Source of the DNA: an uncultured Olsenella sp.
GTDB lineage: Bacteria > Actinomycetota > Coriobacteriia > Coriobacteriales > Atopobiaceae
Length of the DNA: 61,772 nt
Assembly (NCBI GenBank): GCA_900540955.1
Contig: UQIF01000011.1
Location: forward strand, 1 to 61,772
Direction: 5' to 3'
Shown: positions 25,594 to 37,695 of the stretch, one piece after another
Layout: each line of letters starts with the position of its first letter
How positions within the stretch are numbered: position 1 is the first letter of the stretch
The notes under the pieces: generated by a model
The model's input: only the letters and a program-made list of their open reading frames with translations
Told to the model about the DNA's origin: nothing
Databases searched by the model: none
Program-made: the position numbers and the translations under genes

Positions 25594-26499
25594 ATGGCCA
25601 TGGACGAAGCCGAGAAGCAGCGCATCCGCGAGGAGTTCGAGAGCTCTCGCAATAAGGGCGCCCAGGAGCAGCAGGTCGCCGCTCAGCAGGCCGCCGGGCC
25701 CCAGGTCGAGCCCCTCGCCGAGGGCAGCTCGATCAAGCACGTGATCGGCGTGGTCTCGGGCAAGGGCGGCGTGGGCAAGTCGCTCGTCACGGGTATCCTC
25801 GCCACCGAGCTCGCTCGCCGCGGCGCCAAGGTCGGCATCCTGGACGCCGATGTCACAGGCCCCTCCATCCCAAAGATGTTCGGCCTTGCCGGCGCCCACG
25901 CCTACGCGCAGGACAACCTCCTCATCCCGCAGGAGTCCCGCGGCGGCATCAAGATCATGAGCGCGAACCTCGTCCTCGAGCACGAGACCGACCCCGTTCT
26001 GTGGCGCGGGCCCGTCGTGGCGGGCGCCATCAAGCAGTTCTGGGGCCAGACCGCCTGGGGCGAGCTCGACTTCCTGCTGGTCGACATGCCCCCGGGAACC
26101 TCCGACGTGGCGCTCACCGTTTTCCAGAGCCTGCCCGTCGAGGGTGTCGTCATCGTGAGCTCGCCGCAGGACCTCGTCCAAATGGTCGTGGGCAAGGCCG
26201 TGAACATGGCCAACATGATGAAGGTTCCCGTCATCGGCCTCGTGGAGAACATGGCTTACGTGACCTGCCCGGACTGCGGCAAGAAGATCTACCCCTATGG
26301 CCCTTCTCGCCTCGAGGAGACCGCTCGCGCGTTCGGTCTCGTCGAGCTGGGCCAGCTCGGCATCGACCCGGTGCTCGCCGAGGCCTGCGACCGCGGCGAC
26401 TTCGAGGAGAAACTGCCCGCAGGAACCCTGCCCCAGATGACCGAGACGGTCGTGCAGGTGGCCGAATTCACCGAGTTCCTCGCCAACGAGGGCCTGTAA
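25594..26499 (+). CDS. mrp: Mrp/NBP35-type iron-sulfur carrier P-loop ATPase
   Basis: A 301-residue protein. The deviant Walker A is VVSGKGGVGKSLVTGILA (about residues 49-66), with LDADVTGPSIPKMFG and LLVDMPPGTSDVALT following. The CxxC pair that carries a bridging iron-sulfur cluster is YVTCPDCGKKIYPYG. Mrp/ApbC proteins bind and hand over Fe-S clusters. The first 40 residues are a Gln/Ala-rich extension in place of the usual N-terminal DUF59 domain. A TAGAAT hexamer at 25553-25558 is a candidate -10. The next gene starts 4 bases after its stop. Confidence 0.93.
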   Translation: MAMDEAEKQRIREEFESSRNKGAQEQQVAAQQAAGPQVEPLAEGSSIKHVIGVVSGKGGVGKSLVTGILATELARRGAKVGILDADVTGPSIPKMFGLAGAHAYAQDNLLIPQESRGGIKIMSANLVLEHETDPVLWRGPVVAGAIKQFWGQTAWGELDFLLVDMPPGTSDVALTVFQSLPVEGVVIVSSPQDLVQMVVGKAVNMANMMKVPVIGLVENMAYVTCPDCGKKIYPYGPSRLEETARAFGLVELGQLGIDPVLAEACDRGDFEEKLPAGTLPQMTETVVQVAEFTEFLANEGL

Positions 26500-26503
26500 C
26501 CCC

Positions 26504-27682
26504 GTGGCGTCCCCGCAAAAAAAGAAACCCTCTCGGGCAAAGCAGAAAGAAGCGCTCGCCGCCGCGGCCGCCGCGGTTGAGGTGCCAGCTGCCTGCGACG
26601 TCGCCGTGGTCGGAGGCGGCGCGGCGGGGCTCGTGGCCGCGACCGTCGCAGCCGAGGCGGGGGCCTCGGTCGTCGTGCTCGAGCGCGACCTCGAGTGCGG
26701 GCGCTCCATCCTGGCCACGGGCAACGGCCGCTGCAACTTCGCGAACGAACGCCTCGACGCCTGGCGCTACAACGACCCGGCGTTTGTTCGCGCCGTCTGC
26801 GGCGAAGGCGGCGAGTGGCTCGCCGACGTGCTCGGATTCTGGCGTGGCTGCGGCCTCGCTTGGGTGAGCGAGGACGGGCGCCTCTATCCGGCGTCCCTGC
26901 AGGCGGCGAGCGTGCGCAATGTGCTGCTCGACCGCTGCCGGCGCGCCGGGGTCGTCCTCGCGCCGGGCAGGGAAACCGACGCGTCGGGCTGGCCCGCCAA
27001 ATCAGACAGGCTGGAATGGCAGGCGGGGAGCATCCGCCCGAGCGCGGTGATTCTGGCGACGGGCGGCTCCGGTGGGCCGGTGCTGTGCCCTGTGGCCGCG
27101 TGTCCCGTTGACGGGCGCGTCTCGCTCGAAGAGCTCGACGGCCGCCGTGCCCGCGTGCGCGCCGTGCTCATGCGCGATGGACAGCAGGTCTTTGCCGAGG
27201 TCGGGGAGGTGCTCTTCCGCCCGTGGGGTCTCTCGGGCATCGTGATGTTCGACTTCTCGCGCCGCGCGCTCCCGGGCGACGTCGTCCGCCTCGACCTCAC
27301 CTGCGGTATCCCCGCAGATGAGCTCGTGGGCCTCGCTCCCGACGGCGTGCTCGACCCGCGCATCGCCTCGGCGCTCGGCGGGAAAGCTGCCGCCCTGGGC
27401 CGCGCCCGCGCGCTCGATTTCGTGGTCGAGGGCCTTGCTGAGAAGAATAAAGCGCAGGTCAGCCGCGGTGGCCTTCCGACTTCCGATTTCAATCCGGACA
27501 CGCTCGCGTCGCGTTCCCGCCCGGGTCTCTATGCCTGCGGCGAGGCGCTCGACGTGGACGCCGACTGTGGCGGCTTCAACCTCGCCTGGGCATGGAAGAG
27601 CGGAATGGTCGCCGGCGACGCCGCCGCGCGCGCCGCGCTTTCCCGCCGCGCTGCAAACAACGAAGGGACTGCCTCATGCTAG
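26504..27682 (+). CDS. HI0933-family FAD-binding protein
   Basis: A 392-residue flavoprotein of the HI0933/YhiN (BaiN-like) group. The FAD dinucleotide motif is VAVVGGGAAGLVAATVAAEAGA; the signature GRSILATGNGRCNFAN matches the family, as does the end GLYACGEALDVDADCGGFNLAWAWKSGMVAG. In some gut bacteria BaiN reduces bile-acid intermediates, but most members are of unknown role. It is about 20 residues shorter than typical. The start is GTG, 4 bases after mrp; the stop overlaps the next start. Confidence 0.87.
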   Translation: MASPQKKKPSRAKQKEALAAAAAAVEVPAACDVAVVGGGAAGLVAATVAAEAGASVVVLERDLECGRSILATGNGRCNFANERLDAWRYNDPAFVRAVCGEGGEWLADVLGFWRGCGLAWVSEDGRLYPASLQAASVRNVLLDRCRRAGVVLAPGRETDASGWPAKSDRLEWQAGSIRPSAVILATGGSGGPVLCPVAACPVDGRVSLEELDGRRARVRAVLMRDGQQVFAEVGEVLFRPWGLSGIVMFDFSRRALPGDVVRLDLTCGIPADELVGLAPDGVLDPRIASALGGKAAALGRARALDFVVEGLAEKNKAQVSRGGLPTSDFNPDTLASRSRPGLYACGEALDVDADCGGFNLAWAWKSGMVAGDAAARAALSRRAANNEGTASC

Positions 27683-29334
27683 AGGTCTCCGGCATCCGAA
27701 TCCGACTATCCCAGCTCGACGGCTCCGACGCCGGCGAGCTCGCCGCGCTGCGCCGCGTCGTCGCAAAGAAGCTCCGCGTGCCCGAGCGTGAGCTCGCGGG
27801 GGTCGAGCGCCGGCGCCGCTCCATCGACGCGCGCAAGAAGAACGACATTGTGCTGACCTTCACCGCGCGCGTCGGGCTGCGCGCAGGCGAGGATGCGGAG
27901 CGCGCCCTTCTGGGCAAGCTCGCCCGGGCTCGCGCCGAGAAGGGCGTGAGGCTCGTGGCCGAGAAGCCCTTCTTGTTCCCCGAGCCGGTCGGGTGCGTGC
28001 CCGACCGCCGCGTCGTCGTGGTCGGAGCGGGGTGCGCGGGCCTTTTCTGCGCGCTGTCGCTTGCCCGCGCGGGCCTGCGGCCGCTGCTCGTGGAGCGCGG
28101 CGACGACGCGAGCCGCCGCGGCGAGGTCGTCTGTGCGCACAACGCGACGGGCGTCCTCGACCCCGAGAGCAACATCCAGTTCGGCGTCGGAGGAGCCGGC
28201 ACGTTCTCGGACGGCAAGCTTCAGACGGGCACAAAGAGCCCGGCCCACCGCCTCATCCTCCAGGAGTTCGTCGACGCGGGCGCCCAGCTCCAGATCCTGT
28301 GGGATGCGAAGCCCCACGTGGGCAGCGATGTCTTGCCCGGCGTGGTCACGAACATCCTGCGCCAGATCGAGGAGGCGGGGGGAGAGGTGCGCACGCGCTG
28401 CCGCATGACGGACCTCGAGGTCGACGGCGGCGCGGTGCGCTCGGTCGTCCTGACGTCCCAGGCCGCGGACGGCGCGTTTAGCGAGGAGCGCGTCGAGGTC
28501 TCGGCCGTGGCGCTGGCCTGCGGCCACTCCGCCCGCGACGTGTTCGAGCTTTTGCGAGACCGCGGCGTTGCCATGGAGCGCAAGACCTTTGCCATGGGCG
28601 TGCGCATCGAGCACCTGCAGGCCAACGTGGACCGTGCGCTCTACGGGCCCGCCGCCGGTAATCCCGCCCTCGGCGCGGCGCCGTACAAGCTCTCCGAGCA
28701 CCTGCCGAGCGGCCGTTCCGCGTTCAGCTTCTGCATGTGCCCGGGCGGTTACGTCGTCTCGGCGGCGTCCGAGCCGGGCGGCGTGGTGACCAACGGCATG
28801 AGCCTCTCGGACCGCGCGGGCGCAAATGCGAACTCGGGGCTTCTTGCCAACGTGTTCCCGACCGACCTGCCGGGCGACGACGTGCTCGCCGGCGTGGCGC
28901 TTCAGCGCGAGTGCGAGCGGGCGGCGTTTGCTGCCGGCGGCGGGGGCTATGTGGCCCCGGCGCAGCTCGTGGGCGATTTTTTGCGCGGCGAGGCGTCGAG
29001 CGCCGGCGGCTCCGTTGTCCCCACCTACCCGCGCGGCGTCGCTTGGGGAAGCATCGACGGGTGCCTGCCGCCCTACATCGTGGAGACCCTGCGCGCCGCC
29101 ATTCCGCGCATGGCACGCCACCTGCACGGCTTCGACGCCGCAGACGCCGTCCTCACCGGCGTCGAGACGCGCTCGAGCTCGCCGGTGCGCGTGACCCGCG
29201 GCGACGACGGGCAGAGCGTGAGCACCCGCGGGCTGTGGCCGGTGGGCGAGGGCGCGGGTTACGCCGGCGGCATCATGTCCGCCGCGACCGACGGCATCCT
29301 CGCCGCCCAAAAGCTCGCCGCCGCGTTGTCCTGA
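27676..29334 (+). CDS. FAD-dependent dehydrogenase, COG2509 type
   Basis: A 552-residue protein. After an N-terminal ferredoxin-like module (residues 1-110, with LRVPERELAGVERRRRSIDARKKNDI) comes an FAD domain: VVVVGAGCAGLFCALSLARAGLRPLLVERG, then GVGGAGTFSDGKLQTG and the terminal GLWPVGEGAGYAGGIMSAATDGILAA. These match uncharacterised FAD-dependent dehydrogenases widespread in Firmicutes and Actinobacteria. It overlaps the previous gene by 7 bases, so the two flavoproteins and mrp form one transcript. Confidence 0.88.
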   Translation: MLEVSGIRIRLSQLDGSDAGELAALRRVVAKKLRVPERELAGVERRRRSIDARKKNDIVLTFTARVGLRAGEDAERALLGKLARARAEKGVRLVAEKPFLFPEPVGCVPDRRVVVVGAGCAGLFCALSLARAGLRPLLVERGDDASRRGEVVCAHNATGVLDPESNIQFGVGGAGTFSDGKLQTGTKSPAHRLILQEFVDAGAQLQILWDAKPHVGSDVLPGVVTNILRQIEEAGGEVRTRCRMTDLEVDGGAVRSVVLTSQAADGAFSEERVEVSAVALACGHSARDVFELLRDRGVAMERKTFAMGVRIEHLQANVDRALYGPAAGNPALGAAPYKLSEHLPSGRSAFSFCMCPGGYVVSAASEPGGVVTNGMSLSDRAGANANSGLLANVFPTDLPGDDVLAGVALQRECERAAFAAGGGGYVAPAQLVGDFLRGEASSAGGSVVPTYPRGVAWGSIDGCLPPYIVETLRAAIPRMARHLHGFDAADAVLTGVETRSSSPVRVTRGDDGQSVSTRGLWPVGEGAGYAGGIMSAATDGILAAQKLAAALS

Positions 29335-29395
29335 GGGGGTGCCGTTTCAGGCGCATGACCATACGGCGCCCGAGGGTGCTGGTTGTATGAAAAGA

Positions 29396-29414
29396 CGAAC
29401 AGGTGTGCTAGAAT
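29396..29414 (+). promoter_or_regulatory. uvrA promoter -10 and LexA-like box
   Basis: CGAACAGGTGTGCT at 29396-29409 is like the LexA box CGAAC-N4-GTTCG with two mismatches in the right half, and its last base begins the -10 hexamer TAGAAT at 29409-29414. The -35 is poor (TTGTAT, 20 bases upstream). It lies 34 bases before the uvrA start. Confidence 0.4.
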
Positions 29415-29447
29415 CGGGCGCACTCAAATCACGTTCGGGGGAGCAAT

Positions 29448-32333
<2,886 letters not shown>

Positions 32334-32334
32334 C

Positions 32335-32826
32335 GTGGCAAAGAAGGACAAGCTCCAGAAGTCGAACGCTATGCGCGAGCTCGACCGAGCCGGCATCGAG
32401 TACGTGGCCCACGAGGTCGAGGAGGACGACATCTCGCGCGGCGTGGGCGTTCGCATGGCCGAGCAGCTCGGCGAGGACCCGGACGCGGCGTTCAAGACGC
32501 TCGTGTGCGTGTCCCCGTCGGGAGACCATGTGGTCTGCTGCATCCCCGTGGCGAGCGAGCTCGACCTCAAGCGCGCCGCGTCCGCGTCCGGGCAGAAGTC
32601 CCTGTCGCTCATCGCGATCAAGGACCTCGAGGCCGTGACGGGCTACGTGCGCGGCGGCTGCTCTCCCATCGGGCTCAAAAAACCGTTCCCCACGCTCATC
32701 GACGAGACGGCGCAGCTCTTCGACACCATCGGGATCTCGGGCGGGCGGCGCGGCCTCTCGCTCGACGTCAACCCCACCGCGCTTGCCGACCTCCTTGGCG
32801 CCCAGTTCGTCGACATCGCTCGGTAA
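32335..32826 (+). CDS. ybaK: YbaK-type Cys-tRNA(Pro)/Cys-tRNA(Cys) deacylase
   Basis: A 163-residue editing protein that hydrolyses misacylated tRNAs. Family blocks are FKTLVCVSPSGDHVVCCIPVASELDLKRAA, the YVRGGCSPIGLKKPFPTLIDE core (GGxSPxG) and SGGRRGLSLDVNPTAL. The GTG start begins two bases after the uvrA stop codon, within the same operon. Confidence 0.95.
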   Translation: MAKKDKLQKSNAMRELDRAGIEYVAHEVEEDDISRGVGVRMAEQLGEDPDAAFKTLVCVSPSGDHVVCCIPVASELDLKRAASASGQKSLSLIAIKDLEAVTGYVRGGCSPIGLKKPFPTLIDETAQLFDTIGISGGRRGLSLDVNPTALADLLGAQFVDIAR

Positions 32827-32855
32827 TTGCCAACGTTACGAAACTGCTTCGCGAT

Positions 32856-32893
32856 TTGCCCCTTAGGAGCTGCGACGCTTTAGTGTGCTAAAG
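32856..32893 (+). promoter_or_regulatory. Candidate promoter and operator of the his operon
   Basis: TTGCCC at 32856-32861 and TTTAGT at 32879-32884 are spaced 17 bases apart. A perfect palindrome CTTTAG-TGTG-CTAAAG (32878-32893) covers the -10. A repressor bound there would block transcription of hisZG and the genes after it. TrpR-like YerC/HisR repressors regulate his genes in some Gram-positives, so one of these is a candidate. Confidence 0.45.
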
Positions 32894-32943
32894 TGGCCGC
32901 ATCGTAACCGGGGCATGATGCCCGCCAAAGAAGGGACACGAAC

Positions 32944-34608
32944 GTGATTGCAGGTACCGCCAGAGGCTTCCGCGACATCCTTCCCAAGGAGGCGCTCGCC
33001 CGCGAGCGCATCTCCGCCACCGTGAGGGATTGCTTCGCCGAGCATGGCTACCTGCCCGTCGAGACCCCGCTGCTCGAGGACCGCGCCGCCCTCGAGCGCG
33101 GCGGGCGCATCAAGAACACGCCGTTCCAGCTCTTCGACGCCGACGGCAACCTCCTTATGCTTCGCCCGGACCTTACCCTGCCGGTCGCACGCCTCGTCGC
33201 GGGCCACGTTCGCGCCGAGGAGCTCCCGGCGCGCTTCCGCTACAACGCGCCTGTGGTGCGCGAGCAGCAGTCGCTGCGCGGCCAGCCCCGTCAGTTCACG
33301 CAGCTCGGCGTCGAGCTCGTGGGCACCGACGGCGCTGCCGCCGAGGTCGAGGTCGTTCGCTTGCTCGCCGAGGCGCTGGCCACCCTCGAGGTTCCCGCGT
33401 GGCGCCTCGTCTTCGGCTCCGTCACGCCGCTGACCGCGCTTCTTTCCAACTGTAGCCCGAGCCCCGAGTTCTCCTCCCAGGTCCTTGCGCTCGTGCACGA
33501 CTCCGACCTGGTGAGCCTCGACGAGCTCGTCGACGCCACGCCGGCGCTCAAGCCGTCTGCCGCGCGTGCCCTCCATGCCGTGCCCAGGATGCACGGCAGC
33601 GTCGAGGTCGTCGACGCCATCGATGAGCTTCTGGCCGAGGCGGACGTTCCGCCTGCCGAGCGCGGCTGCGCGGAGCTCAAGGCGCTCGTCGCCGAGCTGT
33701 CCGACCTCTTCGAGGACGGTCGCGCGAGCTTCGACTTCAGCATCATCAACAGCTTCGACTACTACACGGGCATCATCTTCAAGGGCTACGCCGAGGGTAT
33801 CGCCGCGAGCCTCGCCTCCGGCGGCCGCTACGACGCGGTGCTCGCCAATCTCGGCCGCCCGGGCCTTGCCGCCTGCGGTTTCGCGCTCTCGCTCGAGCGC
33901 CTGCAGGAGGTCCTGGGCGAGCAGGGCGAGTCGGGCGTCGCTGCCCCGGGTGTCCGCGTGGCCTCCCGACCGCTTCGCATCGCCGTGCCCAAGGGCTCGC
34001 TGTTCAAGGACTCGCTTCGCGTGCTGGAGGCGGCGGGACTTCCCGTGGACGAGCTGCGTGACCCCGGGCGCAAGCTGATCGTGCGCGCAGACGACGTCGA
34101 GTACATCATCGTGCGCGCCCAGGACGCCCCCGCCTTCGTGGGCGCCGGCGGCGCCGACTGCGGCATCTGCGGCAAGGACTCACTGGTCGAGGCCGACCTC
34201 GACCTGCTGCAGCTCGTCGACCTGCGCTACGGCGGTTGCCGCTTCGTCGTCGCCGAGCCCGCCACCAATGCCGGCCAGGCCGACCGCAACTACGAGTGGC
34301 GCGGCACCGAGCGCGTGGCCACCAAGTACCCCCGCATCACCCAGCAGTACTACGACCGCATCGGCCGCCAGGTGGACATCCTGACCCTGCACGGCAACAT
34401 CGAGCTCGGCCCCATCGTGGGCATGGCCGACCGCATCGTGGACATCACGGCCACCGGCACCACGCTGCGCGAGAACGACCTCGTAGTGGTCGATGACGTC
34501 ATGGAGTGCACGGCGCGTTTCTTCGCCGGTCCCGCGGCGTATCGTTGCGACAAGAGAATCCGTGACCTGGCGGCCCGCCTCGCCGAGGTCGCTTCCAAGG
34601 AGGCATAG
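32944..34608 (+). CDS. hisZG: Fused HisZ-HisG ATP phosphoribosyltransferase
   Basis: A 554-residue protein joining both halves of the first enzyme of histidine synthesis. Residues 1-335 are HisZ, the catalytically dead histidyl-tRNA-synthetase-like regulatory subunit (RDILPKEALARERI, LLMLRPDLTLPVARLV, SFDYYTGIIFKGY, ASGGRYDAVL). Residues about 345-554 are short-form HisG (LRIAVPKGSLFKDSLRVLEAAGLP, DCGICGKDSLVE, GNIELGPIVGMADRIVDITATGTTLRENDLVV). Elsewhere these are separate proteins that form a hetero-octamer. The start is GTG. It heads the his operon. Confidence 0.93.
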   Translation: MIAGTARGFRDILPKEALARERISATVRDCFAEHGYLPVETPLLEDRAALERGGRIKNTPFQLFDADGNLLMLRPDLTLPVARLVAGHVRAEELPARFRYNAPVVREQQSLRGQPRQFTQLGVELVGTDGAAAEVEVVRLLAEALATLEVPAWRLVFGSVTPLTALLSNCSPSPEFSSQVLALVHDSDLVSLDELVDATPALKPSAARALHAVPRMHGSVEVVDAIDELLAEADVPPAERGCAELKALVAELSDLFEDGRASFDFSIINSFDYYTGIIFKGYAEGIAASLASGGRYDAVLANLGRPGLAACGFALSLERLQEVLGEQGESGVAAPGVRVASRPLRIAVPKGSLFKDSLRVLEAAGLPVDELRDPGRKLIVRADDVEYIIVRAQDAPAFVGAGGADCGICGKDSLVEADLDLLQLVDLRYGGCRFVVAEPATNAGQADRNYEWRGTERVATKYPRITQQYYDRIGRQVDILTLHGNIELGPIVGMADRIVDITATGTTLRENDLVVVDDVMECTARFFAGPAAYRCDKRIRDLAARLAEVASKEA

Positions 34609-34611
34609 ACG

Positions 34612-36021
34612 ATGAGAGAAGTCCTTCTGACCGACGGCCGCGCGCTCACGCAGGCCGACCTCAACCGCTCGGGCGCCCTGCCCGTCGAGATCATGACCTC
34701 CGCCGAGGCCATCGTGGACGATGTCCGCCAGCGCGGCGACGCGGCCGTCCGCGACTACTGCAACAAGTTCGATGGCGCCTGCCCCGCGAGCTTCCGCGTA
34801 CCGCAGGAGCTCATCGACGAGGCCCCGAGCATGGTCGACCCCGAGTTCCTGCGTGCGCTCACCCGCGCCCGCGACCAGATTCGCGCCTTCCACGAGAAGG
34901 AGCGCGAGGAAAGCTGGTTCACCACGCGTCCCGACGGCACGATCCTCGGCGTGAAGGTCACCCCCGTGGCCTCCGCCGCCGTCTATGTGCCCGGCGGACG
35001 CGCGCAGTATCCCTCGACGGTGCTCATGGACACCATCCCGGCCAAGGTCGCCGGCGTGCCGCGCGTGGTCATGGTCACCCCGCCGCAGAAGGACGGCTCT
35101 CTTTCCGCCTACACGCTCGCCGCGGCCAAGCTTGCGGGCGTCGACGAGGTCTACGCCGTGGGCGGCGCCCAGGCCATAGGCGCCGTCGCCTACGGCACCG
35201 AGTCGATCCCCGCCTGCGACAAGATCGTCGGCCCCGGCAACGCCTTCGTGGCCGCCGCCAAGCGCTACGTCTCGGGCGATGTGGGCATCGACATGGTGGC
35301 CGGCCCCTCCGAGGTCTGCGTGCTCGCCGACGCCACGGCCGACCCCGTGGTCGTTGCCGCCGACCTCATGGCGCAGGCCGAGCACGACCCTTTGGCCAGC
35401 TGTTACCTCGTGACTTGCGACGCCGAGCTGCCCGCGCGCGTCCTCGCCGCCGCCGAGAAGCTCGTGAGCCAGTCCCCGCGTGAGGAGATTACCCGCGCCT
35501 CCCTCGACAACCGCGGCGTGATCGTGGTCGCAAACGACCTCGACGCCGCCGTCGACGCCGTGAACGTCGTCGCGCCCGAGCACCTCGAGCTCCACTGCAA
35601 GGATGCCATGAGCCTGCTCGGTAAGGTGAAGAACGCGGGCGCTATCTTCGTCGGCGCCTGGAGTTCCGAGCCGCTCGGCGACTACGTGGCTGGCCCTAAC
35701 CACACCCTGCCCACCGGCGGCACCGCAAGATTCTCCAACCCGCTCGGCGTCTACGACTTCCAGAAGCGCTCGAGCGTGATTTGCTACACGCCCGAGGGCA
35801 TGCTCGCCGACGCGCCCGCCACGCAGGCCATGGCCCAGGCCGAGGGCCTGTGGGCCCACGCCCTTTCCGTGGGCATGCGCCGTCGACTTGCCGAGAAGGG
35901 CCTCGACGGCTATGCCGATGCCGACGCCGCCTGCGAGGGCGCGCACCGCGTCGCCTGGCCCGAGGACCTCGCCGCCCCCGGCGTGCCCTACCTGCCCGGC
36001 TACTCGAAGCGGGAGGCCTAG
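34612..36021 (+). CDS. hisD: Histidinol dehydrogenase
   Basis: A 469-residue zinc enzyme for the last two oxidations in histidine synthesis (histidinol to histidine with NAD+). Typical stretches are YVPGGRAQYPSTVLM, IVGPGNAFVAAAKRYV, VDMVAGPSEVCVLAD-like IDMVAGPSEVCVLAD, LMAQAEHDP and a catalytic GPNHTLPTGGTARF. It begins 3 bases after hisZG. The C-terminus is about 30 residues longer than in E. coli. Confidence 0.97.
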   Translation: MREVLLTDGRALTQADLNRSGALPVEIMTSAEAIVDDVRQRGDAAVRDYCNKFDGACPASFRVPQELIDEAPSMVDPEFLRALTRARDQIRAFHEKEREESWFTTRPDGTILGVKVTPVASAAVYVPGGRAQYPSTVLMDTIPAKVAGVPRVVMVTPPQKDGSLSAYTLAAAKLAGVDEVYAVGGAQAIGAVAYGTESIPACDKIVGPGNAFVAAAKRYVSGDVGIDMVAGPSEVCVLADATADPVVVAADLMAQAEHDPLASCYLVTCDAELPARVLAAAEKLVSQSPREEITRASLDNRGVIVVANDLDAAVDAVNVVAPEHLELHCKDAMSLLGKVKNAGAIFVGAWSSEPLGDYVAGPNHTLPTGGTARFSNPLGVYDFQKRSSVICYTPEGMLADAPATQAMAQAEGLWAHALSVGMRRRLAEKGLDGYADADAACEGAHRVAWPEDLAAPGVPYLPGYSKREA

Positions 36022-36022
36022 G

Positions 36023-37108
36023 ATGCCCACCGTCGCCGAGCGCGCTCGCAAGGCGCTGCAGGGCTTCGAGCCGTACGACCCGGCGTTCACGCCGTGTCGC
36101 GTGAACCTCAGCGCCAACGAGAACACTCACAAGCTGCCCGGCTCCGTCGTCGAGGCCATGCGCGCCGCCATGGTGACGACGCCGCTCAACCGCTATCCCG
36201 ACCCGATGGCCAACGACCTGCGCGATCTTCTTGCCACGCGGCATGGGGTGCGACGGGCGAACATCATGGTGGGAAACGGCGGTGACGAGCTGCTCTTCAA
36301 CCTGCTCTTCACTTTTGGCGGGCCGGGCCACGCGCTCATCACCTGCCCGCCCGACTTCAGCGAGTACGCGAACTTCGCAAAGATGTGCGAGACACCCGTC
36401 GTCACCGTGTGGCGCGACCCCGTGACCTTCGGGATCGACGCCGACGCGCTTATTGCCGCGGCTCAGGCCGACGACGCCGCGCTCGTTATCCTGACCTCGC
36501 CGAACAACCCCACCGGAAACCTCGTGGACCCGAGCGTCGTTCGCCGCCTGCTCGACGAGACCGACGCGCTCGTCCTTCTTGACGAGGCCTACGTCGAGTT
36601 TTCCGGCGAGGACACCTCGCTTGTGGGGTGGGTTGCCGAAAGCCCTCGTCTTATGGTGCTGCGCACGCTGTCTAAGGCCTTCGGCCTCGCGGGCCTGCGC
36701 GTGGGCTACCTTGTGGCCGACCCCGACGTCGTGAACATGCTCGGCGCCATCCGCCAGATCTACTCGGAGGACGTGATCGCGCAGTCAGTCGCCTGCGCCG
36801 CGGTGTCTCGCCGTCGCGAGCTCGAGCCCGTGGTCGCGGACATCGTGGCCGAGCGCGCCCGGCTCGAGGCCGGCCTCGCGTCCATCGACGGCGTGGAGGT
36901 GTGGCCGAGCGCCGCGAACTTCCTGCTCGTCCGGATGCTCGGCGCCAGCCGCATCCGCGCCCGCCTGCGCGACGAGTTCTCCATCCTTGTCCGCGACTTC
37001 AGCTATGCTCCTGGCCTGGAGAATTGCCTGAGGATCACCGTGGGCACGCGCCCCGAGAACGACGCGCTTCTCGACGCGCTCGCCATCCTAGCTAGGGAGG
37101 AAGCATGA
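36023..37108 (+). CDS. hisC: Histidinol-phosphate aminotransferase
   Basis: A 361-residue PLP-dependent fold type I aminotransferase. It shows NLSANENTHKLPGSV, VGNGGDELLFNLLFTF, TSPNNPTGNLV, LLDEAYVEF and the PLP lysine in RTLSKAFGLAGLRVGYLV. The ATG at 36023 sits one base after the hisD stop; the longer open frame through hisD is not coding. Its last bases overlap hisB by ATGA. Confidence 0.96.
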   Translation: MPTVAERARKALQGFEPYDPAFTPCRVNLSANENTHKLPGSVVEAMRAAMVTTPLNRYPDPMANDLRDLLATRHGVRRANIMVGNGGDELLFNLLFTFGGPGHALITCPPDFSEYANFAKMCETPVVTVWRDPVTFGIDADALIAAAQADDAALVILTSPNNPTGNLVDPSVVRRLLDETDALVLLDEAYVEFSGEDTSLVGWVAESPRLMVLRTLSKAFGLAGLRVGYLVADPDVVNMLGAIRQIYSEDVIAQSVACAAVSRRRELEPVVADIVAERARLEAGLASIDGVEVWPSAANFLLVRMLGASRIRARLRDEFSILVRDFSYAPGLENCLRITVGTRPENDALLDALAILAREEA

Positions 37109-37695
37109 CCAGGACCGCCAAGGTAATCCGCGCCACCAAAGAGACGGACATCGGGCTTTCGATTGACCTCGACGGCGCCGGCGTCGCCGACATCGAGACC
37201 GGCGTGGGCTTCTTTGACCACATGCTCACCGCGTTCTCGCGCCACTCGCTCATCGACGTGACGCTGCGCGTCAAGGGCGACACCTACGTCGACGACCATC
37301 ACACCGTCGAGGACACGGGCATCGTCATGGGCCAGGCCCTGCGCGAGGCTCTTGGAAACAAGGGCGGCATCCGTCGCTTCGGCTCCGTCATGGTCCCGCT
37401 CGACGAGGCGCTCGTCATGGCCGCCGTCGATTGCTCGGGTCGCGGCGAGCTCTTCTGGGACGTGCCCATCGGCCCCCAGAAGGTCGGCACCTTCGACACC
37501 GAGCTTGGCCACGAGTTCTTCGCCGGGCTCGCGCGCGATGCGGGCATCACCCTTCACCTGCGCCTTGTTTGCGGCGAGAACGCGCACCACATTCTCGAGG
37601 CCACCTTCAAGGCGGCGGCGCGCGCCCTGCGCGAGGCCATCGAGCCCGACCCGCGCTCCGACGGCTCGGTGCCCTCCACCAAGGGGAGCCTTTAA
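37105..37695 (+). CDS. hisB: Imidazoleglycerol-phosphate dehydratase
   Basis: A 196-residue monofunctional enzyme. The two metal-binding repeats are GFFDHMLTAFSRHSLIDV with DDHHTVEDTGIVMGQAL, and GHEFFAGLARDAGITLHLR with NAHHILEATFKA. There is no phosphatase domain, so histidinol-phosphate phosphatase must be encoded elsewhere. It overlaps hisC by 4 bases, and its stop touches the hisH start. Confidence 0.97.
   Translation: MTRTAKVIRATKETDIGLSIDLDGAGVADIETGVGFFDHMLTAFSRHSLIDVTLRVKGDTYVDDHHTVEDTGIVMGQALREALGNKGGIRRFGSVMVPLDEALVMAAVDCSGRGELFWDVPIGPQKVGTFDTELGHEFFAGLARDAGITLHLRLVCGENAHHILEATFKAAARALREAIEPDPRSDGSVPSTKGSL

Noticed and set aside
34180..36126. Long 648-codon open frame opposite hisD
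   Set aside because: It runs antisense through a full hisD gene and has the Ala/Gly/Val-rich composition typical of frames opposite GC-rich coding DNA. The same holds for long frames opposite uvrB (19292-21124), prfC (2841-4454) and the COG2509 gene (27706-29310).
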